NCBI GenBank assembly: GCA_044433645.1
Contig: JAWXTK010000008.1
Location: forward strand, 1 to 64,000
DNA from: JAWXTK01 sp044433645
GTDB taxonomy: Bacteria; Bacteroidota; Bacteroidia; Bacteroidales; Rikenellaceae
DNA: 64,000 nucleotides
Reading direction: 5' to 3'
The position numbers were made by a program, and so were the translations under genes. The notes below the pieces were generated by a model, which saw nothing but the letters and a program-made list of their open reading frames with translations, was not told the DNA's origin and ran no database searches. Of the stretch, positions 51,874-61,088 are shown in pieces (within the stretch, counting starts at the first letter, position 1; each line of letters opens with the position of its first letter).

Positions 51874-53418
51874 TTATTTTGCATTTTTGTTTTTATTAGC
51901 ATTACCTCCTTTTTTCTTTGCAGCAGGCTTAGCTACTCCCTCGGGGTAAAAATTTGCAGGGATTTTCACACTTCTAAATCCAGCCCACTTATCACCAAGT
52001 TTGTCATAAGAGACTGTGCCGTACTCACCACCCTCAAAACTGTTTTTATACGAGCTTATGATTTTGTCTATATCTTGTTGCACATCAGAGATTATAGCAT
52101 TGCTTTTATCAGGATTTTTCTCACCTCTGTCTGTTATTATATTATAGTAAGCAGCATATTCAGCAAAAGTGTACACCTTATAATCATCATGTTGGTAGCT
52201 AGTACCCAAGCCATAAGCTATCACAAAAGGCGCATTACGTTTTTTCTCTTTGCCCAAAACGATAGGCATCACATCCTTGCCGTCTAACTCATATTTCATA
52301 AGTTTTGGGTCTACTCCAGCCGCAGCAGCTACCGTAGGCAAATAATCGCAAGTCCAAAGTGGAGCCATGATTTTACCACCAGGCTTAACTTTTGAAGGCC
52401 ACACCATACAAGCCGGCACACGCACACCACCCTCGTGAACACTACGTTTGCCCTCGAAAAACTCACCTGTATCTCCAGGAGATGAAGGCTCAGGACCATT
52501 GTCACTACAAAACCATATCATAGTATTTTCGTCAAGTTTTTGCTCTTTTAGGTAAGCTCTTAGGCGACCCACTTGCTCGTCCATCGCCGTAATACAACCT
52601 GCGTAGTTTTGGAATTTCACTGGTTTGTCGGCATACATAGCTGCATACTCAGGCCCTGCCACACAAGGCGCGTGAGGCGTGTGAAACCACACCACAGCGA
52701 GGAAAGGATTTTTATCTTTTTTGCTCTGCTCAATAAAAGGCAAGACTCTATCCATAATAACCCTAGAGTCATCACCGAGCATATTACCCTCAACTTTATT
52801 GCCGTCTATATCCCAATAAGCCGTACCATAAGACTGTCTTAAAGACTTATCAGCATCCATAGCAGTACCTATTTTATTGTTTTCGGGCTTTAACATAGGG
52901 TCCCAAGTTGGAACTTTAGATTCAGTTGCAAAAGCCACGTCATAACCGTGAAGTTTAGGTGGGTTATATTCGTTTATATTAGCTGCTTTACCACCTCTAT
53001 TACCGTCTTTTACTGTTGTAGTCATAGTTCCCAAGTGCCATTTACCGAAGTGAGCTGACACATAACCTTGAGTTTTCAGAAGCTCAGGAATAGTTATTTC
53101 TTCCGTACGCAAAATTCCATAATTTGCAGTAAAAATACCTGTACGAGTAGGATTGCGACCTGTCAAAACACTAGCACGCGTTGGCGAACTCACGGCAGAA
53201 GCAGAATAAAAACGATCTAAGATAACTCCGTCTTTAGCCATTTGGTCTAGGTGAGGAGTCTTAATAACTTCGCCACCATTAAAACCAACATCTTTCCAAC
53301 CCATATCGTCTACCATGATTAGGATTACATTGGGTTTTTTGGGGGCTGCACTAGCAGATAGACTCATGACAAGACCTGAAGCCAACAAAAGTGTTGATGA
53401 TACTGTAAAATTTTTCAT
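51874..53418 (-). CDS. Arylsulfatase-type S1 sulfatase
   Basis: Exported sulfatase of 514 residues with a signal peptide ending near SASAA (25). Metal ligands begin VDD (36-38). The formylglycine site is S-S-P-T-R (Ser77 to Arg81), the Ser type, followed by ASVLTGR. HFGKWHLG (about 119-126), WFHTPHAP (about 244-251) and FCSDNGPEPSSPG (about 306-318) complete the site. The C-terminal 15 residues are Lys/Asn-rich. The substrate is unknown. It is divergent from the GH97 operon across 107 bp, so shared control is likely. Confidence 0.92.
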   Translation of the reverse strand: MKNFTVSSTLLLASGLVMSLSASAAPKKPNVILIMVDDMGWKDVGFNGGEVIKTPHLDQMAKDGVILDRFYSASAVSSPTRASVLTGRNPTRTGIFTANYGILRTEEITIPELLKTQGYVSAHFGKWHLGTMTTTVKDGNRGGKAANINEYNPPKLHGYDVAFATESKVPTWDPMLKPENNKIGTAMDADKSLRQSYGTAYWDIDGNKVEGNMLGDDSRVIMDRVLPFIEQSKKDKNPFLAVVWFHTPHAPCVAGPEYAAMYADKPVKFQNYAGCITAMDEQVGRLRAYLKEQKLDENTMIWFCSDNGPEPSSPGDTGEFFEGKRSVHEGGVRVPACMVWPSKVKPGGKIMAPLWTCDYLPTVAAAAGVDPKLMKYELDGKDVMPIVLGKEKKRNAPFVIAYGLGTSYQHDDYKVYTFAEYAAYYNIITDRGEKNPDKSNAIISDVQQDIDKIISSYKNSFEGGEYGTVSYDKLGDKWAGFRSVKIPANFYPEGVAKPAAKKKGGNANKNKNAK

Positions 53419-53489
53419 AATTTAAATTGTTTTTAATGTCATTTGAGAGTTTTTAAAGAAATTTTGAGTAATTTTGAGTTTTGATACAA

Positions 53490-53497
53490 CAAATTTA
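53490..53497 (-). promoter_or_regulatory. Possible -7 element of the divergent sulfatase (TAAATTTG)
   Basis: The minus strand reads TAAATTTG 71 bp before the sulfatase ATG, within the 107-bp sulfatase/GH97 divergent gap. No matching TAnnTTTG is seen for the GH97 direction. Confidence 0.35.
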
Positions 53498-53525
53498 TAA
53501 ATAAAAACTTTAACAATAAAACCTT

Positions 53526-55418
53526 ATGCGTAAATTTTTACTCCTTTTAGCTCTTTTAATCTCTGGCAACATTTATGCAAAGAGCTACAGTGTGATTTCA
53601 CCTGACAAAAAATCAGAAGTTACTATTGAAGACAAATCTGGAGAGCTTTTCATTTCTATGAAATCTAAGGGTAAAGACATTATCACTAACTCACCTATCC
53701 AATTCACAATAAACGAAAGTGCTCTAGTTTGGGACATCACAGCATCAGAACAAACCAAACAAACTGATAAAATAGACATGCTCTATGGAGAGTTCTCAGA
53801 ACTAGAACTTAAATACAACGAGCTTACTCTTTCAAGCAAACAATACGACACGAAACTTAAAGTTAGATTATTTGACAAGTCTTTTGCTTACAAAATAGAA
53901 TTTAACTCTCTACCTGCTAAAACATCGATTAAAGAAAATAGTAAATTCCTACCTTCTAACTCCGAAGGTGTTTTCTACTGCACAAACGGCGAGAAAGAAC
54001 CGCTAGACCCTCGCTCATTTACTTCTGCTGAAACTTTCAAGGCTGTTGTATCGCCTATTGTTTATCAGGCTAAGGACTACGCTTTTGCTATTCACGAATG
54101 TGAGCTTAGAGACTATTCACAATTAATGCTGCAAGCTAGCGCAACTGACAAAGGATTTAGCATCACATCTCAAGTAGTTAACACAACTAAAAAACAATTC
54201 AACACCCCATGGCGTGTTATGCTTTTGGGCAATGACATGGCAGATATCCACAACCAAAAACCAGTTTACCAAGCACTTAACACCCCTACAACCGAAGATT
54301 TCAGTTGGGTAAAACCAGGCATCAGCACTTGGGATTGGAGAACTAGAGAAATGATAATAGACGGATTTAAGTATGATGCTAACACTGCAACTTTCAAACG
54401 TTTTATAGATTTCTGCTCAAAATTCGGCATAGATTACTTGCTTATAGATGACCGTTGGTTTGAATCTACTCCTCTAAAAGCCATAGATGCTATCGACATC
54501 AAAGAAGTTATAGACTACGGAAAATCTAAAAACGTAGGCATCTTCCTTTACTACGACACTCACTACACCAACAAATCTAAAGGACGCGCAGGTGCACCTC
54601 TAGTTGACTTTGATACAGTTGCTAAACACTACTCTGAGTTAGGCGCTGTGGGTATAAAATATGGTTTCCACCGTGACAAAAACACTCAAGCTAAAGTTAA
54701 TTCAACGATTAAAATCATTGAAACTTGCGCTAAATACAAACTTATGGTTGACTTCCACGACGGGCCCGTGCCTTTCAGTGGAATAGAGCGCACCTACCCT
54801 AACAATATGACCAGAGAGTTTTGCCATGCTCAACTCGATACTAAGACAGCTTTCTCAGCCAACTCGTTTGTGAAAATGGCTTGTGTGAACCTACTTATCG
54901 GCCACATAGACCAAACCAACGGAGCTTATATGCTTAACTCTATGGCATCACGCTCTAAAGGGCCTAAAAACCCTTATATCAGCACAGTATCTGGCGAAAA
55001 TGCTCGTGTATTTATCTCTCACACAGGCTCTCTGTCGGTGATTATAGATGCTCCTGAGGCTTATGCTAACAAAGCCGATTTCTTTGAATTTATCCAGTCG
55101 CTTCCTCGCACATGGGACGAAACTCGCTATCTAGAAATGGATTTCATGTCTCACATCACTGTTGCTCGCCGCAAGGGCACAACTTGGTATGCAGGCGTAG
55201 CTTACAACAACGCTGGAGGTGAGCACAGTTTTAAACTTGACTTTTTAAAACCAGGCAAAAAATACACAGCTAAAATATTTAAAGATGCCAAAGACTCAGA
55301 CGGCACAACAAATAAAGAGAGCTATGAAATAGAAACTAAAGAAGTTAACTCTAAAACAATATTAAAAACTAAAGTAGCCAAATCTGGTGGATACTCAATA
55401 ATCTTTACCGAAAAATAA
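53526..55418 (+). CDS. Glycoside hydrolase family 97-like enzyme
   Basis: Secreted protein of 630 residues with a signal peptide ending near NIYAK (19). The GH97 plan is clear: an N-terminal beta-sandwich (about 20-255), a barrel starting WVKPGISTWDW (261-271) with YLLIDDRWFE (304-313), and C-terminal beta domain. GIKYGF (376-381) puts Gly380 where retaining GH97 enzymes have an Asp nucleophile. VDFHDG (408-413) carries Asp412 where inverting members have Glu. ERTYPNNMTRE (421-431) is conserved. It probably acts on alpha-linked sugars, but the mechanism is uncertain. It is the first gene of the six-gene operon; its stop overlaps the next start. Confidence 0.85.
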   Translation: MRKFLLLLALLISGNIYAKSYSVISPDKKSEVTIEDKSGELFISMKSKGKDIITNSPIQFTINESALVWDITASEQTKQTDKIDMLYGEFSELELKYNELTLSSKQYDTKLKVRLFDKSFAYKIEFNSLPAKTSIKENSKFLPSNSEGVFYCTNGEKEPLDPRSFTSAETFKAVVSPIVYQAKDYAFAIHECELRDYSQLMLQASATDKGFSITSQVVNTTKKQFNTPWRVMLLGNDMADIHNQKPVYQALNTPTTEDFSWVKPGISTWDWRTREMIIDGFKYDANTATFKRFIDFCSKFGIDYLLIDDRWFESTPLKAIDAIDIKEVIDYGKSKNVGIFLYYDTHYTNKSKGRAGAPLVDFDTVAKHYSELGAVGIKYGFHRDKNTQAKVNSTIKIIETCAKYKLMVDFHDGPVPFSGIERTYPNNMTREFCHAQLDTKTAFSANSFVKMACVNLLIGHIDQTNGAYMLNSMASRSKGPKNPYISTVSGENARVFISHTGSLSVIIDAPEAYANKADFFEFIQSLPRTWDETRYLEMDFMSHITVARRKGTTWYAGVAYNNAGGEHSFKLDFLKPGKKYTAKIFKDAKDSDGTTNKESYEIETKEVNSKTILKTKVAKSGGYSIIFTEK

Positions 55419-56770
55419 TGAAAAAATCTATCTTAACAGCAGCGCTAACCCTACCTTTAGCACTCGTAGCAGCCCAAAAACCCAATGTGGTATTCATCCT
55501 AGTAGATGACCTAGGTTATTCAGATCTAGCCTTTATGGGCCAAAAAGAATTAAATACACCTAATGTTGACAAGTTCAGAGAGCAAGGTATGTTCTTTGAT
55601 AATGCCTATGCAGCTTGCCCTGTTAGCTCACCAACTAGAGCTAGTATTATCACGGGTAAATATCCTGCCGAGGTGAAAATCACTTGCCACATACCAGGCG
55701 TTGGCATGGAAGCCTACAATAAAAACATGGCTCCAGGTCGCAAGTTTGGTGAGGCTTACTTCACCGACCACCTTGACCTTGACTCGCCAACTGTAGCCAA
55801 AGTTATGAAATCTAAAGGCTACAAAACAGCCTTTATGGGCAAATGGCACTTAGCAGGTTCAGGTTACACTAAAAGCGCAGACGGAGTTATCAAACCAGAA
55901 TATCACCCTGACAAATTTGGCTTTGATGTGAACTTAGGAGGGTGCTCAGGAGGCCAACCTAAGAGCTATTTCTCACCTTACAAAAACGGCACTTTGTCTG
56001 ACGGCAAACCAGGCGAATACCTAACTGATCGTCTAGGCGATGAGGCTGTGAAATACATCAAAGAAAACAAAAAGGATCCTTTCTTCTTATACTTATCTTT
56101 TTATGCCGTACACTCACCTTACCAAGTACCTAAAGATGTTGTAGCTCAAAACAAAGGAAATAAATATCACGCCCTAATCCAAAAAATGGATGAAAACGTT
56201 GGTAAAATCCTAGATTGCCTTAACCAAGAAGGCCTGGATGAAAACACTCTAGTTATCTTCTATTCAGACAACGGAGGCCTGCAAGCTAACCCACCACTTA
56301 GTGGCAAAAAAGGAGAGCTTCGCGAGGGTGGCATACGTGTGCCTCTTATCTGCCGTTGGACTGGCAAAATTGAGGCAGGTAGTACCAACCACACACCTAT
56401 CACTAGCGTTGATATGATGCCTACGCTTAAAGATTTAACTGGTACAAAACTTAAAAAAGAAATAGGCGAATCTTTCCTACCTTTACTTTTGGGTAAATCT
56501 AAAGAGCTTAAAGAGCGTGCGATTTTCTGGCACTATCCTCACCACCGTAAAGGCAGCACATGGTCTATGGGTGCAGCTGTGCGTAAGGGCGATTGGAAAC
56601 TTATAGAGCTTTACGAAACCAGCGAAGTTAAACTATTCAACCTTAAAGACGATATTAAAGAGGATAAAGATTTAAGTGCGAGCAACAAGGCTAAAACCAA
56701 AGAACTTTTGGACGCGCTTCACGCATGGCAAAAATCTGTTGACGCAGAACCAGCAAAGAAACTGATGTAA
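55418..56770 (+). CDS. S1 family sulfatase (tandem copy 1)
   Basis: Exported sulfatase of 450 residues; the signal peptide ends near LVAAQ (20). Metal ligands begin VDD (29-31). The formylglycine site is S-S-P-T-R (Ser70 to Arg74), Ser type, in CPVSSPTRASIITGK. Further marks are MGKWHLAG, FYAVHSPYQVP and FYSDNGGLQANPPLSG. It is strongly similar to the next gene along its whole length. Its ATG overlaps the GH97 stop (TAATG), so expression is coupled. The sulfated substrate is unknown. Confidence 0.92.
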   Translation: MKKSILTAALTLPLALVAAQKPNVVFILVDDLGYSDLAFMGQKELNTPNVDKFREQGMFFDNAYAACPVSSPTRASIITGKYPAEVKITCHIPGVGMEAYNKNMAPGRKFGEAYFTDHLDLDSPTVAKVMKSKGYKTAFMGKWHLAGSGYTKSADGVIKPEYHPDKFGFDVNLGGCSGGQPKSYFSPYKNGTLSDGKPGEYLTDRLGDEAVKYIKENKKDPFFLYLSFYAVHSPYQVPKDVVAQNKGNKYHALIQKMDENVGKILDCLNQEGLDENTLVIFYSDNGGLQANPPLSGKKGELREGGIRVPLICRWTGKIEAGSTNHTPITSVDMMPTLKDLTGTKLKKEIGESFLPLLLGKSKELKERAIFWHYPHHRKGSTWSMGAAVRKGDWKLIELYETSEVKLFNLKDDIKEDKDLSASNKAKTKELLDALHAWQKSVDAEPAKKLM

Positions 56771-56780
56771 TACTAACTTG

Positions 56781-58103
56781 ATGAAAAAAGCATTAGCTAC
56801 GGCAGCACTAAGCCTACCTTTGGCATTTGCTCAGGCCAAAGAGCAAACAAATGTTGTGTTTATATTAATTGACGATTTGGGATATTCTGACCTTAACTTT
56901 ATAGGTGAGAAAAAACTTAACACCCCCAACATTGATTTGCTCCGTAGCCAAGGGATGTATTTCGATAATGCTTATGCTGCGTGTCCAGTTAGCTCGCCTA
57001 CTAGAGCCAGCATAATCACGGGGCAATATCCTGCTGATTACAACTTAACCTGCCACATTCCAGCCTCGAGCGTTGATGCTTACAGAGAGAAAATCTCGGC
57101 AGGCAAAAAATTAAAAGACGCTGATTTCATAGACGAGCTGCCTCTCAACTCGCCAAGCATAGCCAAGGTGATGAGCGAAAAAGGCTACACCACAGCTTCC
57201 ATAGGCAAGTGGCACATGACGGGGAAAGTTGGCAAAGAGACTCTGCACTTTGCAGATTCTTACGGCTTTGACCTAAATGTTGCCGGGGGCTCTGATGCTA
57301 AGTCTCAGCTTTACAAATCACCTTATAATAATGTGAAACTCCCCCCTAATAAGGACTACACAGACTACCTGGGCGATGATGCTGTGGCTTATATCAAAGA
57401 GACTAAGGACAAACCTTTCTTCCTTTATTTATCTTTTTACGCCGTGCACCTGCCCTACCGTGTCACCAAAGAGGCCTTGGCCGAGAATGATAATAATAAA
57501 TACCACGCTTACATTCAAAAAATGGACGAGAACGTAGGCAAGGTTATGAATTGCTTGAAAGAGCAAGCTCTGGAGGATAACACCCTGCTAATTTTCTACT
57601 CTGACAACGGAGGAGAACAATCAAATGCCCCTTTAAGTGGCAAAAAGGGTGAGCTTCGCGAGGGTGGAATACGTGTGCCTGTAATATGCCGTTGGCCTGG
57701 CCATATAGAGCCTGGGAGCACAAATTCTACGCCTATCACAACCATAGATTTAATGCCTACGCTGCAAGATTTAGTGGGCAGTAAAATGTATAAATGCTAC
57801 GGAGAATCTTTCTTGCCTTTACTAACGGGCAAAAAATCTAGACTGAAAGAGAGAGCTATTTTCTGGCACTTCCCCCACCACCGTAAGGGTAGCGAGTGGA
57901 GCATGGGAGCTGCTGTGCGCAAGGGCGATTGGAAACTTATAGAATTGTATGAAACGGATGAGGTTAAGTTATTTAACCTTAAGGACGATATAAAAGAGTC
58001 AAAAGATTTAAGCAAAACTCACAAAGCTAAGACCAAGGAACTTCTCAGTGAACTTCACGCTTGGCAAAAACAAGTTAATGCGATAATGCCCGAAAAAAAC
58101 TAG
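56781..58103 (+). CDS. S1 family sulfatase (tandem copy 2)
   Basis: Exported sulfatase of 440 residues from ATG 56781 (MKKALATAALS; the TTG one codon upstream is rejected). The signal peptide ends near FAQAK. The formylglycine site is S-S-P-T-R at Ser71, in CPVSSPTRASIITGQ. IGKWHMTG, FYAVHLPYRV and FYSDNGGEQSNAPLSG align with copy 1, as does the C-terminal AVRKGDWKLIELYET. This is a tandem duplicate with local differences around the substrate loops. It lies 10 bp after copy 1 and 6 bp before the DUF4954 gene. Confidence 0.92.
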   Translation: MKKALATAALSLPLAFAQAKEQTNVVFILIDDLGYSDLNFIGEKKLNTPNIDLLRSQGMYFDNAYAACPVSSPTRASIITGQYPADYNLTCHIPASSVDAYREKISAGKKLKDADFIDELPLNSPSIAKVMSEKGYTTASIGKWHMTGKVGKETLHFADSYGFDLNVAGGSDAKSQLYKSPYNNVKLPPNKDYTDYLGDDAVAYIKETKDKPFFLYLSFYAVHLPYRVTKEALAENDNNKYHAYIQKMDENVGKVMNCLKEQALEDNTLLIFYSDNGGEQSNAPLSGKKGELREGGIRVPVICRWPGHIEPGSTNSTPITTIDLMPTLQDLVGSKMYKCYGESFLPLLTGKKSRLKERAIFWHFPHHRKGSEWSMGAAVRKGDWKLIELYETDEVKLFNLKDDIKESKDLSKTHKAKTKELLSELHAWQKQVNAIMPEKN

Positions 58104-58109
58104 AAAATT

Positions 58110-59798
58110 ATGTTGACAAATAGCCGAAAATTAACAAAGTTTGAAATAGGAGAACTCCTTCGTCAGGGTGTGCAATGCTCAAACTGGCAGACAATAGATG
58201 TTGCGCCAGAATTTGACGTGCACCACATGTATAATGCTCGCCTTGAGGGCAAGGTGTACATAGGCAAGGGCGTTAAAATTTTTAATATAGGCTCAAAAAT
58301 CTCAGACTGCATAATCTCAGACGACGTTACTCTTGAAAATGTTGCGAGCATCACCTGCCAAAAAGATGCAAATTTCGGCATAGGCGTTAAAGTTAATGTT
58401 GTAAACGAGAATGGAGGTAGATGCACACCCATGTATCTAGGCATGACTGCCCAGAGCGCATACTACATAGCCATGTATAGACATAAGGACGAAAATATCG
58501 CTAAATTTTTCAGCCTTATAGATGCTCAAAAAACTAAGAACGCTAATTCACTAAGCGTAATTAGCAAGGGCACAAGAATTTCTAATTGTGGCACAATAGA
58601 TAGCGTACACATAGGCGAGGGAAATACCCTAGAGGGCATCACCCTGCTAAAAAACGGCACAACTCACTCAGATTGCTACTTAGGCTACGGAGTTATCATG
58701 CGCGATTTTATTTGCGAAAAAGGCTCTATGGTCGACAATGCATCTCAACTTAATCGTTGTTTTGTGGGCGAGAGCGCGAAAATAGACAGTGGCTTTAGCG
58801 CAGTTGACAGTATGTTTTTTGCGAATTGCGACATGGCAAACGGCGAATGTTGCTCAGTTTTCGCAGGGCCTTACACGGTCTCTCACCATAAATCATCGCT
58901 GCTAATTGCAGGACTATTCTCATTTTTTAATGCAGGGAGTGGCAGCAATCAGAGCAATCACTTATTTAAAACTGGCGCTGTTCACCAAGCAATTCACGAG
59001 CGCGGTTGCAAGTATGGCAGCAATGCCTACATCATGGCTCCAGCGCATACAGGGGCGTATAATGTTGTACTTTCTAGGCACTCATCTCACCACAATACTC
59101 AAGATTTTCCGTTCTCTTACTTGCTAGAGAACGATGGCAAATCCTTTCTTATGCCAGGGGCTGGTTTGCGCAGTTCGGGCACGGCAAGAGACATAGAAAA
59201 ATGGCAAAACCGAGATAAACGTGAGGGCGAAAAGAAAGATTTAATCAACTTTGAAAAGTGGAATCCTTACATAACCAACAAGATTATAAGGGCAATAGAG
59301 ATAAGCGAGAAATTGCTTGAAAAAGATATGCCAATCTACACTCACGAGCGTGTGAGAATCACCTCTGCTATGCTACGTCGTGGTCTTCAGAACTACAAAA
59401 TGGCGCTAAACATAGCTCTTGGAAATGCGCTTGAAAATAAAGCTGAGCTAAGCGATTACGGCACGGGCGAGTGGATAGACATGGCAGGAATGTATGCACC
59501 AAAAGAGTTAATTGACAGCCTTGAAATCGAAACTTTAGAGCAATTTCACGAGGAGCTAAGAAATATCTTTATGAGCTACAACGTTTACTCTTATACCTGG
59601 GCACTTGACAAAGTAAAAGGCCAAGATATAGACCAAATCATCGCTCAAAGCAAAAGCGATAGTGAGGCTCTTAGTAAAATAATCGAGTCTGATATTAAAT
59701 CAGACAGTTCGGCATTGATGATGACAGGATACGGCATAGACGAAAGCGATAATGAACTGAAAACCAGAGACTTTAAACAAGTTAGAAATTTAGAATAA
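58110..59798 (+). CDS. DUF4954 left-handed beta-helix protein
   Basis: Cytosolic protein of 562 residues, without a signal peptide. Hexapeptide-like turns (GKGVKIFNIGSKISDCIISD, about 52-71; GEGNTLEGITLL, about 171-182; KGSMVDNASQLNRCFVGESA, about 207-226) indicate a beta-helix of the sugar-nucleotide acyltransferase/pyrophosphorylase type, as in DUF4954. The C-terminal ~180 residues are helical. Conserved histidines occur in APAHTGAYNVVLSRHSSHHN (about 312-331). The biochemical role is unknown; nucleotide-sugar handling is a guess. It is the only non-exported accessory protein in the sulfatase operon. Confidence 0.8.
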   Translation: MLTNSRKLTKFEIGELLRQGVQCSNWQTIDVAPEFDVHHMYNARLEGKVYIGKGVKIFNIGSKISDCIISDDVTLENVASITCQKDANFGIGVKVNVVNENGGRCTPMYLGMTAQSAYYIAMYRHKDENIAKFFSLIDAQKTKNANSLSVISKGTRISNCGTIDSVHIGEGNTLEGITLLKNGTTHSDCYLGYGVIMRDFICEKGSMVDNASQLNRCFVGESAKIDSGFSAVDSMFFANCDMANGECCSVFAGPYTVSHHKSSLLIAGLFSFFNAGSGSNQSNHLFKTGAVHQAIHERGCKYGSNAYIMAPAHTGAYNVVLSRHSSHHNTQDFPFSYLLENDGKSFLMPGAGLRSSGTARDIEKWQNRDKREGEKKDLINFEKWNPYITNKIIRAIEISEKLLEKDMPIYTHERVRITSAMLRRGLQNYKMALNIALGNALENKAELSDYGTGEWIDMAGMYAPKELIDSLEIETLEQFHEELRNIFMSYNVYSYTWALDKVKGQDIDQIIAQSKSDSEALSKIIESDIKSDSSALMMTGYGIDESDNELKTRDFKQVRNLE

Positions 59799-59802
59799 CA
59801 CT

Positions 59803-61080
59803 ATGATAGCAAAAAAATATTTTCCTCTTTTAGCCTTATTTTTAATGTTTTCTTTTGGCACTTTTGCGCGCACAGAGTTTGTTAGCTACGACATTAAGGA
59901 GCTTGCAAAACAAGACAAAAGAGCTGAAAATAAACATTACCACGCTTTAGAATTTACACAAACAAAAGAGGGCGAAAAAACAATTTTTAATAGCACTTTA
60001 GATCTTACTATCAACAATTTAGACCGTGAGACTTTCTTAAGAATGGAGGGTCTGCCTACATTTACTTTGTTCATAAATAATCGCGCCGTGAGTAGTGGCT
60101 CTGACAGCAAACAACTATCTGAATTTAACATTACGCCCCAGGTCACTAACGGAAAAAACAGCATAAGAATAGAATATACACCAGATGAAAACATAGAAAG
60201 ATTTGAGGCAGAGAAACAAAATTTCACCCTCAAAAACTGCTATGTTCACTCTCAGCCCAAGGTTAGAATCAAGGACTACAAAGTATATTTCACTGCCGAC
60301 TCTCTATCTAAAAACGATGCTATTATAAACATAGAAGTCACTCTGTCAAATAGTTACAATTCCACCGAAGCACCTATGCTAGGCTATGACATTTACACCC
60401 CCCAGGGCAAACAATGCTATTACAACCTTAGAGAATTAAAAATAAACGCTCAGAGTGAGGATATAATAATCTTCTCAGACAAGATAGCTAACGTGCAACA
60501 AAATCCTTGGAGCACATCATCGCCCAAGCTATATAATATTGTGCTTTACCTGCGCAAAGGAGACGTTATCAGCGAATATATCAACTTAAATATAGGCTAC
60601 AAAGACTTCTCTATCAACAAAGATTCCAAGCTCGTAGCCACAAAATACAACGCTATCAAAGATGCCAAAACGAGCCAAAACGAGCTCGCTAAACTCAAAA
60701 AACAAGGTATCAACACCCTGTCGGTGAGCCATCCTCAACCTTATTGGTTTTATGATTTGTGCGACAAAATGGGCTTTATGGTAATAGATCAAGCCAACAT
60801 AAATTGTGAGTTTGAGCGCGATAATCTTAAACGTGGAGGCACACCATCTAACGACCCAAAAGTTCAGGATTTATACCTTGAGCGAGTAGAAAAACTCTAC
60901 GCTAGGGGCAAAAATCACACCTGCATAGTAGCATTCTCGCTAGGGGGCGAGAGTGGAAACGGAATAAATATGTACAAAGCCTACAAACTTTTAAAGCAGC
61001 TAGACCCTTCACGCCCAGCGCTTTACCCTGATGCCAAAGGTGAATGGAACAGCGATTTTGAATTTCCAACACTAAAATAG
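59803..61080 (+). CDS. Truncated GH2-like protein
   Basis: Exported protein of 425 residues (signal peptide ending near TFART). It resembles the middle of GH2 beta-galactosidases: two beta-sandwich domains (about 30-270), then the first half of the TIM barrel, with YDLCDKMGFMVIDQANINCE (317-336) and the acid/base segment SLGGESGNG (379-387, Glu383). It ends soon after DPSRPALYPD (401-410), before the region that carries the nucleophile Glu in GH2. The frame ends at a clean stop with rlmH 8 bp on, so this looks like a stable short form, possibly non-catalytic or a binding protein. Confidence 0.75.
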   Translation: MIAKKYFPLLALFLMFSFGTFARTEFVSYDIKELAKQDKRAENKHYHALEFTQTKEGEKTIFNSTLDLTINNLDRETFLRMEGLPTFTLFINNRAVSSGSDSKQLSEFNITPQVTNGKNSIRIEYTPDENIERFEAEKQNFTLKNCYVHSQPKVRIKDYKVYFTADSLSKNDAIINIEVTLSNSYNSTEAPMLGYDIYTPQGKQCYYNLRELKINAQSEDIIIFSDKIANVQQNPWSTSSPKLYNIVLYLRKGDVISEYINLNIGYKDFSINKDSKLVATKYNAIKDAKTSQNELAKLKKQGINTLSVSHPQPYWFYDLCDKMGFMVIDQANINCEFERDNLKRGGTPSNDPKVQDLYLERVEKLYARGKNHTCIVAFSLGGESGNGINMYKAYKLLKQLDPSRPALYPDAKGEWNSDFEFPTLK

Positions 61081-61088
61081 CTTACCTC

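Noticed and set aside
59803..61080. Frameshift explaining the short GH2-like protein
   Set aside because: The sequence after the stop is immediately the rlmH gene, so there is no room for a missing half in another frame.
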